Assembly: GCA_050732935.1 (NCBI GenBank)
Contig: JBOHRW010000242.1
Coordinates: 1-6,613 of the forward strand
Length of the DNA stretch: 6,613 bases
Direction of reading: 5' to 3'
From: DASRVA01 sp050732935
GTDB lineage: Bacteria > Gemmatimonadota > Gemmatimonadetes > JACCXV01 > JAHWKZ01
The position numbers and the translations under genes were made by a program. The notes below the pieces were generated by a model. That model made no database searches. It had not been told where the DNA came from and saw nothing but the letters and a program-made list of their open reading frames with translations. Shown here piece by piece: positions 1-6,336 of this stretch. How positions within the stretch are numbered: the stretch's first letter is position 1; each line of letters begins with the position of its first letter.

Positions 1-1642
1 CCGCGTCGTCCCGGTCGGGGAAGTCCGGCCGGAGATGCACCCCGCGGCTCTCCTTGCGCGCGATCGCCCCCTGCACCATGACCCGGGCGAGCTCGAACAT
101 GTCCCAAAGCTGACGCGTGAAGACGACCGACTGGTTCACCCACTCGCCCGTGTCCGGAAGATCGATCCGCCGCCAGCGCTCCATGAGCTCCCGGATCTTC
201 TCGTCGGTCTGGCGGAGCTTCTCTTCCTTGCGCACCACCGTGCAATAGCGGGTCATCCAGTCCCCCAGCTCGCGGTGGAGGGCGTACGGGTTCTCGGCGC
301 CACCGGACAGATCGAACACCTCCGCCAGCCGGGTCTCCCGTTCCATGACCGCCGCGTCGTAGATCGAACCCGGCTGCCCGGCGGCGAGGTCGTCCAGCCC
401 CGCCACGTAATCGATCATCTTCGGGCCACCCTTCATCCCGTCGAACGTGCACGAGACGAGCGCGTTCGCCCCCAGGCGGTTCGCGCCGTGGTATTCGTAG
501 TTGGCCTCCCCGCCCGAGAAAAGCCCAGGGATCGAGGTCATGAGATCGTAGTCGACCCACATGCCGCCCATCGAGTAGTGGACGGCCGGGAACACCTTCA
601 TCGGGACCTCGCGTGGATCCTCGCCCATGAACTTCTCGTAGATCTCGAGGACGCCGCCCAGCTTGACGTCCAGGAACTCCGGGTCGAGGTGGGTCACGTC
701 CAGGTACACCGCCTCGTCGCCGTCCACGCCCAGACCCATGTCGTAGACGACCTTGTAGATCGCCTGAGCTGCGATGTCGCGTGGGACGAGGTTCCCATAG
801 GCCGGGTACCAGTCCTCGAGGAAATACCATGGCTTGCTGTCCCGCGGCACCCACACCCGCCCGCCTTCGCCGCGCACGCTCTCGGAGATCAGCCGCCGCT
901 TGTCGCGTCCGGGGATGGCGGTCGGGTGGATCTGGACCATCTCGCCGTTGGCGTAACGCGCACCCTGCCGGTACAGGCTGGAGACGGCCGCGCCCGTGTT
1001 GATGATCGAGTTGGTGGACTTCCCGAAGACCATGCCCGGGCCCCCGGTCGCGATCATCACCGCGTCCCCCCGGAACGCCCGGATCTCGAGCGAGGCCAGG
1101 TCCATGGCGACGATCCCGCGCGCCACCCCGTCTCCGTCCCGCACGGCGGCCAGGAACTCCCACCCCTCGTACTTGGTGACGAGCCCCTCGTCCTCCCAGC
1201 GCCGGACCTGCTGATCGAGCGCGTACATGAGCTGCTGACCGGTGGTGGCACCGGCGTAGGCGGTGCGATGGACCTTCGTCCCGCCGAACCGCCGGAAGTC
1301 GAGCCGGCCCTCAGGAGTCCGGTTGAACATGACCCCCATCCGGTCGTAGAGGTAGATGATCTCCGGCGCCGCCTCGGTCATCTCCTGGACCGGCGGCTGG
1401 TGGGCCAGGAAGTCCCCGCCGTAGACCGTGTCGTCGAGATGGACCCACGGGGAATCCCCCTCGCCCTTGGTGTTCACCGCGCCGTTGATCCCTCCCTGGG
1501 CGCAGACCGAGTGGCTGCGCGAGACCCGCACCAGGCTGAAGAGGTCGATTGGGAAGCCCCGCTCGGCGATCCGGATCGTCGTCATGAGGCCCGCCAGACC
1601 GCCGCCCACGACGAGGAACCGCGGCTTGCCGTTGGATCCCAC
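1..1642 (-). CDS. sdhA: Succinate dehydrogenase flavoprotein subunit (SdhA), C-terminus cut by window edge
   Basis: Flavoprotein subunit of succinate:quinone oxidoreductase (complex II), which oxidises succinate to fumarate at the inner face of the cytoplasmic membrane and passes electrons through FAD to SdhB. My minus-strand translation gives about 547 codons before the window ends; Bacillus SdhA has 586, so roughly 40 residues are missing. Visible motifs: the FAD dinucleotide fold VVGGGLAGL (about 11-19), SHSVCAQGGINGAVN with the FAD-linking His44, HPTAIPG (His239), SESVRGEGG (254-261), PRD with the likely proton-transfer Arg288, HYSMGG (His355) and GANRLGAN (Arg389). All expected catalytic residues are present. 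Sequence style is close to the Bacillus/type-B branch (SHSVCAQGGI, DRMGVMFNRTPEG). The start is taken as GTG at 1642: an in-frame TGA, which is the sdhC stop itself, lies 12 nt upstream and no ATG lies before the FAD fold. The Shine-Dalgarno is weak (GGTAGG), suggesting translation coupled to sdhC. sdhB is expected further left. Family identity is essentially certain; the exact start is less so. Confidence 0.96.
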   Translation of the reverse strand, partial: MGSNGKPRFLVVGGGLAGLMTTIRIAERGFPIDLFSLVRVSRSHSVCAQGGINGAVNTKGEGDSPWVHLDDTVYGGDFLAHQPPVQEMTEAAPEIIYLYDRMGVMFNRTPEGRLDFRRFGGTKVHRTAYAGATTGQQLMYALDQQVRRWEDEGLVTKYEGWEFLAAVRDGDGVARGIVAMDLASLEIRAFRGDAVMIATGGPGMVFGKSTNSIINTGAAVSSLYRQGARYANGEMVQIHPTAIPGRDKRRLISESVRGEGGRVWVPRDSKPWYFLEDWYPAYGNLVPRDIAAQAIYKVVYDMGLGVDGDEAVYLDVTHLDPEFLDVKLGGVLEIYEKFMGEDPREVPMKVFPAVHYSMGGMWVDYDLMTSIPGLFSGGEANYEYHGANRLGANALVSCTFDGMKGGPKMIDYVAGLDDLAAGQPGSIYDAAVMERETRLAEVFDLSGGAENPYALHRELGDWMTRYCTVVRKEEKLRQTDEKIRELMERWRRIDLPDTGEWVNQSVVFTRQLWDMFELARVMVQGAIARKESRGVHLRPDFPDRDDA

Positions 1643-1654
1643 GACCCTACCGGG

Positions 1655-2329
1655 TCATCGGATGAAGGCCCACACGGCCGCCAGCGACACCGCCAGGACT
1701 AGAACCCCGAACACCGCGCAGACGCGAGCCGCGGCGCGCCGCGCCCTCGGCCCGCTCACCAGCCCCCACGTCATGAGGAAAGTCCGAACGCCGTTGGCCA
1801 GGTGAAACGAGACGGCGACCAGCCCGATGACGTAGAACGCGACCCACTTCGGATCGGCCAGGATGTCGGCCATCATGCGGAAGTCGACCGGCACCCCGAA
1901 CAGGTAGTTGGCCAGCCGGGTCTGCCAGAAGTGCCAGCCGATGAAGACGAGCGCCGCGATCCCGCTCCAGCGCTGCAGCGTGTACATCCAGTTGTTGGCG
2001 TAGGCGTACTGGAAGGCGTTGCCCTCGCCCCGCGCGTGGACGTAAATGCCGTACAGGGAATGGAAGAGGATCGGGGCCCAGATGAAGGGGATCTCGATCA
2101 GGAGCAGGTACGGGAGGCTCTCCAGGAACTCGGCCACCCCGTCGTAGACCTCCGCGCCGCTAGCGGCGAAGGAGTTGATGCCGAGATGGATGAGAACATA
2201 GAGCCCGATCGGGAAGACGCCGGACAGGGAGTGCAGCCGGCGCAGCCAGAACCGGCGGTGGTTCACAGCCGTATCAGCCACCCGCTCGCGCCCTGCCGTC
2301 GCCGTCGCCACGACGCCTACTCTAGCCAT
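1655..2329 (-). CDS. sdhC: Succinate dehydrogenase cytochrome b558 subunit (SdhC, type-B, dihaem)
   Basis: Membrane anchor of complex II; it binds two haem b groups and carries electrons from SdhB to (mena)quinone. The 224-residue product aligns along its length with Bacillus SdhC: FWLRRLHSLSGV near the N-terminus, SLPYLLLIEIPFI, LYGIYVHARG, NNWMYTLQRWSGI, GWHFWQTR, FHLANGVRTF and TWG. The four histidines equivalent to the known Bacillus ligands (28, 70, 113, 155) are His48, His90, His133 and His176. Five membrane helices are visible at about 36-54, 75-97, 118-139, 163-185 and 200-222, the layout of a single-anchor type-B enzyme with no sdhD. It lies 12 nt upstream of sdhA in the same frame, so the two are surely co-transcribed. 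The ATG at 2329 adds about 20 residues relative to Bacillus and has no Shine-Dalgarno; GTG codons 7, 17 and 22 (GTG 22 at 2264-2266) are alternative starts, and codon 22 fits homology best. Function is very secure, start uncertain. Confidence 0.95.
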   Translation of the reverse strand: MARVGVVATATAGRERVADTAVNHRRFWLRRLHSLSGVFPIGLYVLIHLGINSFAASGAEVYDGVAEFLESLPYLLLIEIPFIWAPILFHSLYGIYVHARGEGNAFQYAYANNWMYTLQRWSGIAALVFIGWHFWQTRLANYLFGVPVDFRMMADILADPKWVAFYVIGLVAVSFHLANGVRTFLMTWGLVSGPRARRAAARVCAVFGVLVLAVSLAAVWAFIR

Positions 2330-2398
2330 TGAGAGAGGTGGGAACCAGGGTTTCAGCCAAACCCCCTTGGCCGGCTCGGCATCTCAAGCCCATTGCGG

Positions 2399-2404
2399 TA
2401 TAGT
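2399..2404 (+). promoter_or_regulatory. Possible -10 element (TATAGT) placed for a leaderless transcript
   Basis: TATAGT differs from the consensus TATAAT at one position and ends 8 nt before the ATG at 2413, so transcription would begin at or within a couple of bases of the start codon. No good -35 lies at 16-18 bp spacing (the 17-bp position reads TCGGCA). The element overlaps the perfect 8-bp palindrome TAGTACTA (2401-2408), so TACTAT also reads on the opposite strand toward sdhC. It is a small AT-rich island in GC-rich DNA within the divergent gap. The motif is seen; promoter activity is inferred. Confidence 0.35.
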
Positions 2405-2412
2405 ACTAGAGA

Positions 2413-3633
2413 ATGCGTGTGATTTGGGTCCTCTGCTGTTTATTGATTTCATCGTCATACTTAGTGCACTGCGACTCCGGTCCCACCATCGTCGATCCGC
2501 CGCGAGTCGATTGCACCACCTTTTCCGCGATCGCCGACCCGATTTCCTCGCCTGTTCTCGCTCAAACCCGCACCGTTCTGTTCCACAAAGTCCTCGAGTG
2601 CAGGACGCCGGAGGTAACGGGTTCCAGCAACTTTCCCAGCGGCGTCGCCGTCACCCCCGATGGACGCTGGCTCGTCAGCCTCGGGTTCAGCAATGGCACG
2701 GTCACCTTGTACGACGCAACGACGCTCGACATCGTCGCTGGCCCCTTGCACAAGATACCGGTCGAGATCCCGGTCGAAGGAGCTGTTGGGGATACGATAT
2801 TCCTAGCCCAGCCTCATGCCGTAACCATCTCGCCCGATGGGTCGATGGCTGTCCTGACCAGCGGCAATGGCGTCATCGGACTTGCCCTGCCTTCCCTGGA
2901 CTTGCTGTTCAACCCGCTGATACCGGGTCTGGTCCAGCCTCGGCATGTTGTTCGCGATCGGGCCGGCGAGAACTACTACATCAGTTCCGGGGGAAGTGGG
3001 ATCGCGCGACTGTCCGCAACCGGAGAACCCCAAGCCTTCTTCGAGGATGCCTTCATAACGACGGCGATGTCGCTCACCCGGGACAACCGTGAACTCCTTC
3101 TCGTGACCGACAACGGCGGGCGGTTCGTGGTTCTTACCGCCCCTGACCTGCAGCGCCGGCTGTCGATCAAGTTGCCCAGCGATTTCGAGGGCCAGGTCGT
3201 GGTTCCGTTGAAACTGGACAACCGAGCGATCATCGTGGGCGGGAGGAAGGGGGGAGGGGAAACATCTGTTGCTTTGCCTCTTATGGCTCTGTCCATTGAT
3301 CTCACGAACGGGGCAATGGGATCTCATCAAATTCTCTTCGAAGGCACTGGGGGCTTCGTTCTCCTTGGCGACGGCAATGAGTGGACTGACGTGGGCGAGG
3401 CCACCGCGGTCGTCCCCACGCTCGTGGGCACAGTGACGATTGATACGAATCTCGGAACCGTCGCACTCCATCCGCCGGCAGAGCTTGAGAGCAATGTTCT
3501 CCGCCCTCCCTGCTGCGACATCGCAGCCTACCCCAGCGGGGACCGGGTCGTATTCTCCGTCCTTGATGTGGTTGATAACGAAGGATCGCTCATCGTTTAT
3601 GAGGTCGAGGAACGCGTCGTCGTCCCACACTAA
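2413..3633 (+). CDS. Exported YVTN/WD40-like beta-propeller protein, putative lipoprotein
   Basis: I do not recognise a specific family member; the 406-residue product has propeller character. An N-terminal secretion signal (MRV, then a hydrophobic stretch to about residue 18) is followed by Cys20 in the context LVHC, a poor lipobox because His occupies the -1 position. Blade-like repeats follow: GVAVTPDGRWLVSL then GTVTLYDATTLDIV (77-108), PHAVTISPDGSMAVLT (134-149), RHVVRDRAGENYYIS (177-191), a TDNGGRFVVLTAPDL blade (from about 217), one near 258-305 and a last one ending GSLIVYEVEE. The 'AVTPDG...' plus 'GTVTLYDATT' spacing is the classic YVTN signature, usually a surface or periplasmic scaffold or ligand-binding fold. 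Cys367-Cys368 are adjacent. The ATG is the first possible start (in-frame TAG two codons before it) and has no Shine-Dalgarno. TTA and ATA codons, nearly absent from the neighbouring sdh and mdh genes, occur here. It forms an operon with the next gene. Ligand and role are unknown. Confidence 0.82.
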   Translation: MRVIWVLCCLLISSSYLVHCDSGPTIVDPPRVDCTTFSAIADPISSPVLAQTRTVLFHKVLECRTPEVTGSSNFPSGVAVTPDGRWLVSLGFSNGTVTLYDATTLDIVAGPLHKIPVEIPVEGAVGDTIFLAQPHAVTISPDGSMAVLTSGNGVIGLALPSLDLLFNPLIPGLVQPRHVVRDRAGENYYISSGGSGIARLSATGEPQAFFEDAFITTAMSLTRDNRELLLVTDNGGRFVVLTAPDLQRRLSIKLPSDFEGQVVVPLKLDNRAIIVGGRKGGGETSVALPLMALSIDLTNGAMGSHQILFEGTGGFVLLGDGNEWTDVGEATAVVPTLVGTVTIDTNLGTVALHPPAELESNVLRPPCCDIAAYPSGDRVVFSVLDVVDNEGSLIVYEVEERVVVPH

Positions 3634-3639
3634 AGGAGG
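3632..3639 (+). promoter_or_regulatory. Strong Shine-Dalgarno overlapping the upstream stop codon
   Basis: AAAGGAGG shares its first two bases with the TAA stop of the propeller gene and lies 5 nt before the ATG at 3645. It fixes the start of the second gene and supports translational coupling. It contrasts with the absence of any Shine-Dalgarno on the first gene of the pair. Confidence 0.85.
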
Positions 3640-3644
3640 CAAGA

Positions 3645-5321
3645 ATGCTTATCCATGGATGGCCAAAGCGTCCAAGAGCGGGCGTCTTGAGCATGCTGTT
3701 TCTACTGTTCGTGGGATGCAGCGATGATAGCGTGGTCCCATTGGAACCTCCAGAAGGTCCGAATCGGCGACTCCAACTGGCCATCGACGGCGAGACCGGC
3801 GTCAGCATTCTCGTCAACGGCGACCCGGTCAACGATCCGAACCTTGCCAGACGGCTCCACGTCGAGATTATCAAAGACAGCGCCACGTTGTCCGGCAACC
3901 TCAACAACAAGAAGATCCAGAGCAACGTCAACCCTGTCCAGGCCGACAGCGTCGAAGACTGCCTGGCTTGCGAAGTCAACGTGATCTATCACGATTCCTT
4001 CGGGGGTGTGCCGACGAACCTGGACCCCTTCGAAGGCGTGCTTGCCGACGGAGACTACACGGTCAAGCTCTTCCGCGATGGCAGCACCTTGGTGAGCTCC
4101 AAGGCCATCGCGGTTAACCACGCCAATCACGATGCTTCTAACGGCTCCTTCCTGGATGAGGCGAACGATCAGATCGTGACCTTCTATCTGAACCAGAATC
4201 TCCAGCAGATCAGCGCTCCGACGGTCGATGTCCCGCACTCTCGCGCTCTCAACCACTTGACGGCTGGAATAACCCGACCCTCGGCTGCCGACACGACGAT
4301 CGAGGTCGGCCAGGTCCTGTCCGTCAAAGGCTCTGCCGCCAATGGCCTGTCTGGTAAGAAGTACGCCTGGGACTGGAACGCCAGCGGGACCAATCTGGAG
4401 ACGTTCGACACCGAATTCAGCTCATCGAATGTGGCCACGCACTCGTGGTCCTCGGAAGGGGATTTCAAGATTCGACTCATCGTGAGAGACGGCAATGATG
4501 ACGTGACCGCTCCTCCTCGAGGAGGTCATTACGCCATCTCGACAACGAAGACCGTCCATGTCGTGGAAGAGATCCTCGACTCCGCCACCGCCGAAGGCGC
4601 GCTCCTGCCGTTTACGATGACCCCCAATTCGGTCGCCAGCGTGGGGTTCGTGATGGACAATTCCGGATCCACGACGTGGTCGAACGCGGCGGGCTACAGC
4701 TTCGACCTGCATCGCGACGGGGTCTGGCTGCCGCTGGCCGACACCCTGGACCATACCGTGCCGCCCGGCACCGGTCACTCCTTCACTTTCAATCTGCTGG
4801 CTCCCAACGACACGGGGTTCTTCGCCTGCTTCTACCGCATGAACCACAGCGGCTTTTTCGGTCAGGAGAACGGCCGCGACATCCTGGTTTGCGACTGCGG
4901 TTCATTCTCGGCGACGGGTTCGGAGGATGCGGTAACGGCCCAGTTGTCGTTCGATCCCGCCAGGAAGTGGCTGGTCGACGCGACCCGGCGTGGCCCGCGA
5001 CCGCTCGTTCTGCCAGGATTGGTTGACGAAGGAGTCGATGCCCTCGAGTACACCTATCACCACCCCATTCCCCATGCTATCGATGTGGCCTTCAAGTTCG
5101 TGTTCGATCCGGCGATCGTGGTACCTGCTCCTCCGAGAATCGGAGTGGCGGGCCTGAAGCACGAGTTCGGCCTGCGCGGGCCGGGCGAGTACTGGGTACG
5201 AATCACCGGAACGGTCCCCAAGGGCGAGGGAATGATCGCGGCTTTTCCGTTTCTCTACCTGCAGTCTGAGAAGGCAAGCGCTGAGCCTGGTTCGTTCATG
5301 TTGTACGAACTGACTCTTTAA
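3645..5321 (+). CDS. Multidomain surface lipoprotein with PKD and NBR1-type Ig-like domains
   Basis: 558 residues, function unknown. The N-terminus is a lipoprotein signal: Lys8, Arg9 and Arg11, a hydrophobic run GVLSMLFLLFVG, then Cys25 followed by SDDS; FVGC is an acceptable lipobox. Residues about 26-205 match nothing I know; they hold a CxxC (Cys106, Cys109) and a beta-rich GDYTVKLFRDG stretch. Residues about 208-309 look like a PKD domain: EVGQVLSVKGSA, KYAWDWNASG, ATHSWSSEGDFKIRLIVRDGND, then TTKTVHVVEE. Residues about 318-416 resemble the bacterial NBR1-type Ig-like domain: a SVGFVMDNSGSTTW strand pair, VPPGTGHSFTFNLLAPNDTGFF, and FYRMNHSGFFGQ, matching the family's 'PGxxxxFxFxxxAPxxxGxxxxxWRM...WFG' pattern. 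Cys395, Cys416 and Cys418 cluster there and could form disulfides. The C-terminal 140 residues are unassigned. The start is set by a strong Shine-Dalgarno. No catalytic motif is visible, so adhesion, binding or a structural role is inferred only from domain type. Confidence 0.85.
   Translation: MLIHGWPKRPRAGVLSMLFLLFVGCSDDSVVPLEPPEGPNRRLQLAIDGETGVSILVNGDPVNDPNLARRLHVEIIKDSATLSGNLNNKKIQSNVNPVQADSVEDCLACEVNVIYHDSFGGVPTNLDPFEGVLADGDYTVKLFRDGSTLVSSKAIAVNHANHDASNGSFLDEANDQIVTFYLNQNLQQISAPTVDVPHSRALNHLTAGITRPSAADTTIEVGQVLSVKGSAANGLSGKKYAWDWNASGTNLETFDTEFSSSNVATHSWSSEGDFKIRLIVRDGNDDVTAPPRGGHYAISTTKTVHVVEEILDSATAEGALLPFTMTPNSVASVGFVMDNSGSTTWSNAAGYSFDLHRDGVWLPLADTLDHTVPPGTGHSFTFNLLAPNDTGFFACFYRMNHSGFFGQENGRDILVCDCGSFSATGSEDAVTAQLSFDPARKWLVDATRRGPRPLVLPGLVDEGVDALEYTYHHPIPHAIDVAFKFVFDPAIVVPAPPRIGVAGLKHEFGLRGPGEYWVRITGTVPKGEGMIAAFPFLYLQSEKASAEPGSFMLYELTL
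4512..4525. repeat. Perfect 14-bp palindrome inside the PKD coding region
   Basis: CCTCCTCGAGGAGG is fully self-complementary, with its centre between 4518 and 4519. It encodes part of the APPRGG segment between the last clear PKD strand motif and the terminal TTKTVHVVEE strand. It contains an internal GGAGG but no start codon at a useful distance. No T-tract follows, so it is not an intrinsic terminator. It may be chance; no function is assigned. Confidence 0.5.
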
Positions 5322-5394
5322 CCGAGGTCATCCCCAGGCGATCCTCTCCTGCACGGGGCATCCGCGTAGCGGGACGGGGCGTATCCAGCGGCCA
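5322..5394. other. Convergent intergenic gap with no clear terminator
   Basis: This 73-bp stretch separates the stop codons of the plus-strand lipoprotein gene and minus-strand mdh. A bidirectional terminator would be expected here. I find only a 4-bp stem CCGC-GTA-GCGG around 5362-5372 and a 7-bp direct repeat of ACGGGGC, with no T-run on either strand. Termination may be Rho-dependent or occur within the ends of the genes. Confidence 0.5.
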
Positions 5395-6336
5395 TTACAG
5401 CTTAAGCTTCGACATGGTTTCCTTGACGTGCGCCGCCGACGCGTGCAGGGCCTTCCTCTCCTCGCCCGTCAGCTCGATCTCGATGATCTCCTTGATGCCC
5501 CCGGCACCGAGCTTGACCGGGACGCCGACGAAGACGTCGGAGAGCCCGTACTCCCCCTGCAGCCAGGCGGCGCAGGGGAGGAGCCGGTTCTGGTCCTTGA
5601 GGATCGCCTCGGCCATCTCGGTGGCCGCGGCCGAAGGCGCGTAGTACGCGCTGCCGCTGCCCAGCAGCTCCACGATCTCGCCGCCCCCCTTCCGCGTTCG
5701 ATCGACCAGCGCCTCGATGCGCTCGTCGTCGAGGAGATGCGGGAGCGGAATCCCGGCCACCGTCGAGTAGCGGGCGAGCGGCACCATGGAGTCGCCGTGC
5801 CCGCCCAGCACGAACGCCGACACATCCTTGACGGAGACGTCCAGCTCGAGGGCGATGAAGGAGCGGAATCGGGCGGTGTCCAGGACGCCGGCCATCCCGA
5901 TCACCCGGGCGCGGTCGAAGGCCGTGACCTCGAGGGTGACGTAGCTCATCACGTCCAGCGGGTTCGACACGACGATCACGATCGCGTCCGGGCAGCGGTC
6001 GCGGATCTCCCGCGACACGCCCTGCACGATGTCGGCGTTCTTCTTGAGGAGGTCGTCCCGGCTCATCCCCGGCTTGCGGGGGAGGCCCGCGGTGACGATC
6101 ACGAGGTCGGAGCCCTCGATGAGGCCGTAGTCCGTCCCGCCGACGAGGCGGGTGTCGTACCCGACTACGGGAGCCGATTCCCAGAGGTCGAGGGCCTTCC
6201 CCTTGGGGACTCCCTCGAGGATGTCGATGAGGACGATCTCGCGGGCCAGCTCGCGTTCGGCGATCCGCTGCGCGGTCGTGGCGCCAACGTTTCCGGCTCC
6301 GACGACGGTCAGCTTCACGCCGCCCGTTGCCGGCAC
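5395..6336 (-). CDS. mdh: Malate dehydrogenase, NAD-dependent (LDH-like class)
   Basis: Cytoplasmic TCA-cycle enzyme converting malate and NAD+ to oxaloacetate and NADH. The 313-residue product is full length for the tetrameric LDH-like MDH family. Motifs in order: nucleotide-binding GAGNVGA (13-19), Asp38 at the end of beta-2 (favouring NAD over NADP), the mobile active-site loop AGLPRKPGMSRDDLL with Arg87 and Arg93 (arginine at the specificity position indicates malate rather than lactate), VVSNPLDVM (122-130), GVLDTARFR with catalytic Asp153 and substrate-binding Arg156, and GGHGDSMVP with catalytic His180. The C-terminal domain is intact. The GTG at 6336 overlaps the last base of the rpmA stop (TAGTG), implying coupled translation. 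The GTG at 6318 (codon 7, giving M-K-L-T-V-V-G) would be closer to many family N-termini; neither has a strong Shine-Dalgarno. In related layouts mdh would lead straight into sdhCAB; here the two plus-strand genes intervene. Identity is very secure. Confidence 0.97.
   Translation of the reverse strand: MPATGGVKLTVVGAGNVGATTAQRIAERELAREIVLIDILEGVPKGKALDLWESAPVVGYDTRLVGGTDYGLIEGSDLVIVTAGLPRKPGMSRDDLLKKNADIVQGVSREIRDRCPDAIVIVVSNPLDVMSYVTLEVTAFDRARVIGMAGVLDTARFRSFIALELDVSVKDVSAFVLGGHGDSMVPLARYSTVAGIPLPHLLDDERIEALVDRTRKGGGEIVELLGSGSAYYAPSAAATEMAEAILKDQNRLLPCAAWLQGEYGLSDVFVGVPVKLGAGGIKEIIEIELTGEERKALHASAAHVKETMSKLKL

Noticed and set aside
1656..1658. ATG overlapping the sdhC stop (ATGA) as the sdhA start
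   Set aside because: It reads ATG-ACC-CGG-TAG, stopping after three codons and out of frame with SdhA; the in-frame GTG at 1642 is used instead.
35..1702. Very long plus-strand open frame (555 codons) opposite sdhA
   Set aside because: It is the antisense of a clearly real sdhA whose catalytic motifs are all intact. In GC-rich genes with G/C third positions the complementary frame is commonly open. Its translation is rich in Arg, His, Asp, Val and Pro with no recognisable domain.
2367..3092. 241-codon plus-strand frame overlapping the start of the propeller gene
   Set aside because: Out of frame with the propeller motifs, and its product is Arg/Ser/His-rich without domain character; an off-frame shadow.
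2803..3642. 279-codon minus-strand open frame opposite the propeller gene
   Set aside because: The plus frame has a signal peptide, repeated YVTN blade motifs and operon structure; the minus frame has no Shine-Dalgarno-supported start or domain.
5290..5310. Hairpin GTTCGT/ACGAAC at the end of the lipoprotein gene as an intrinsic terminator
   Set aside because: The stem is only 6 bp, not GC-rich, has a 9-nt loop, lies inside the coding sequence and is followed by only a short CTTT run rather than a U-tract.
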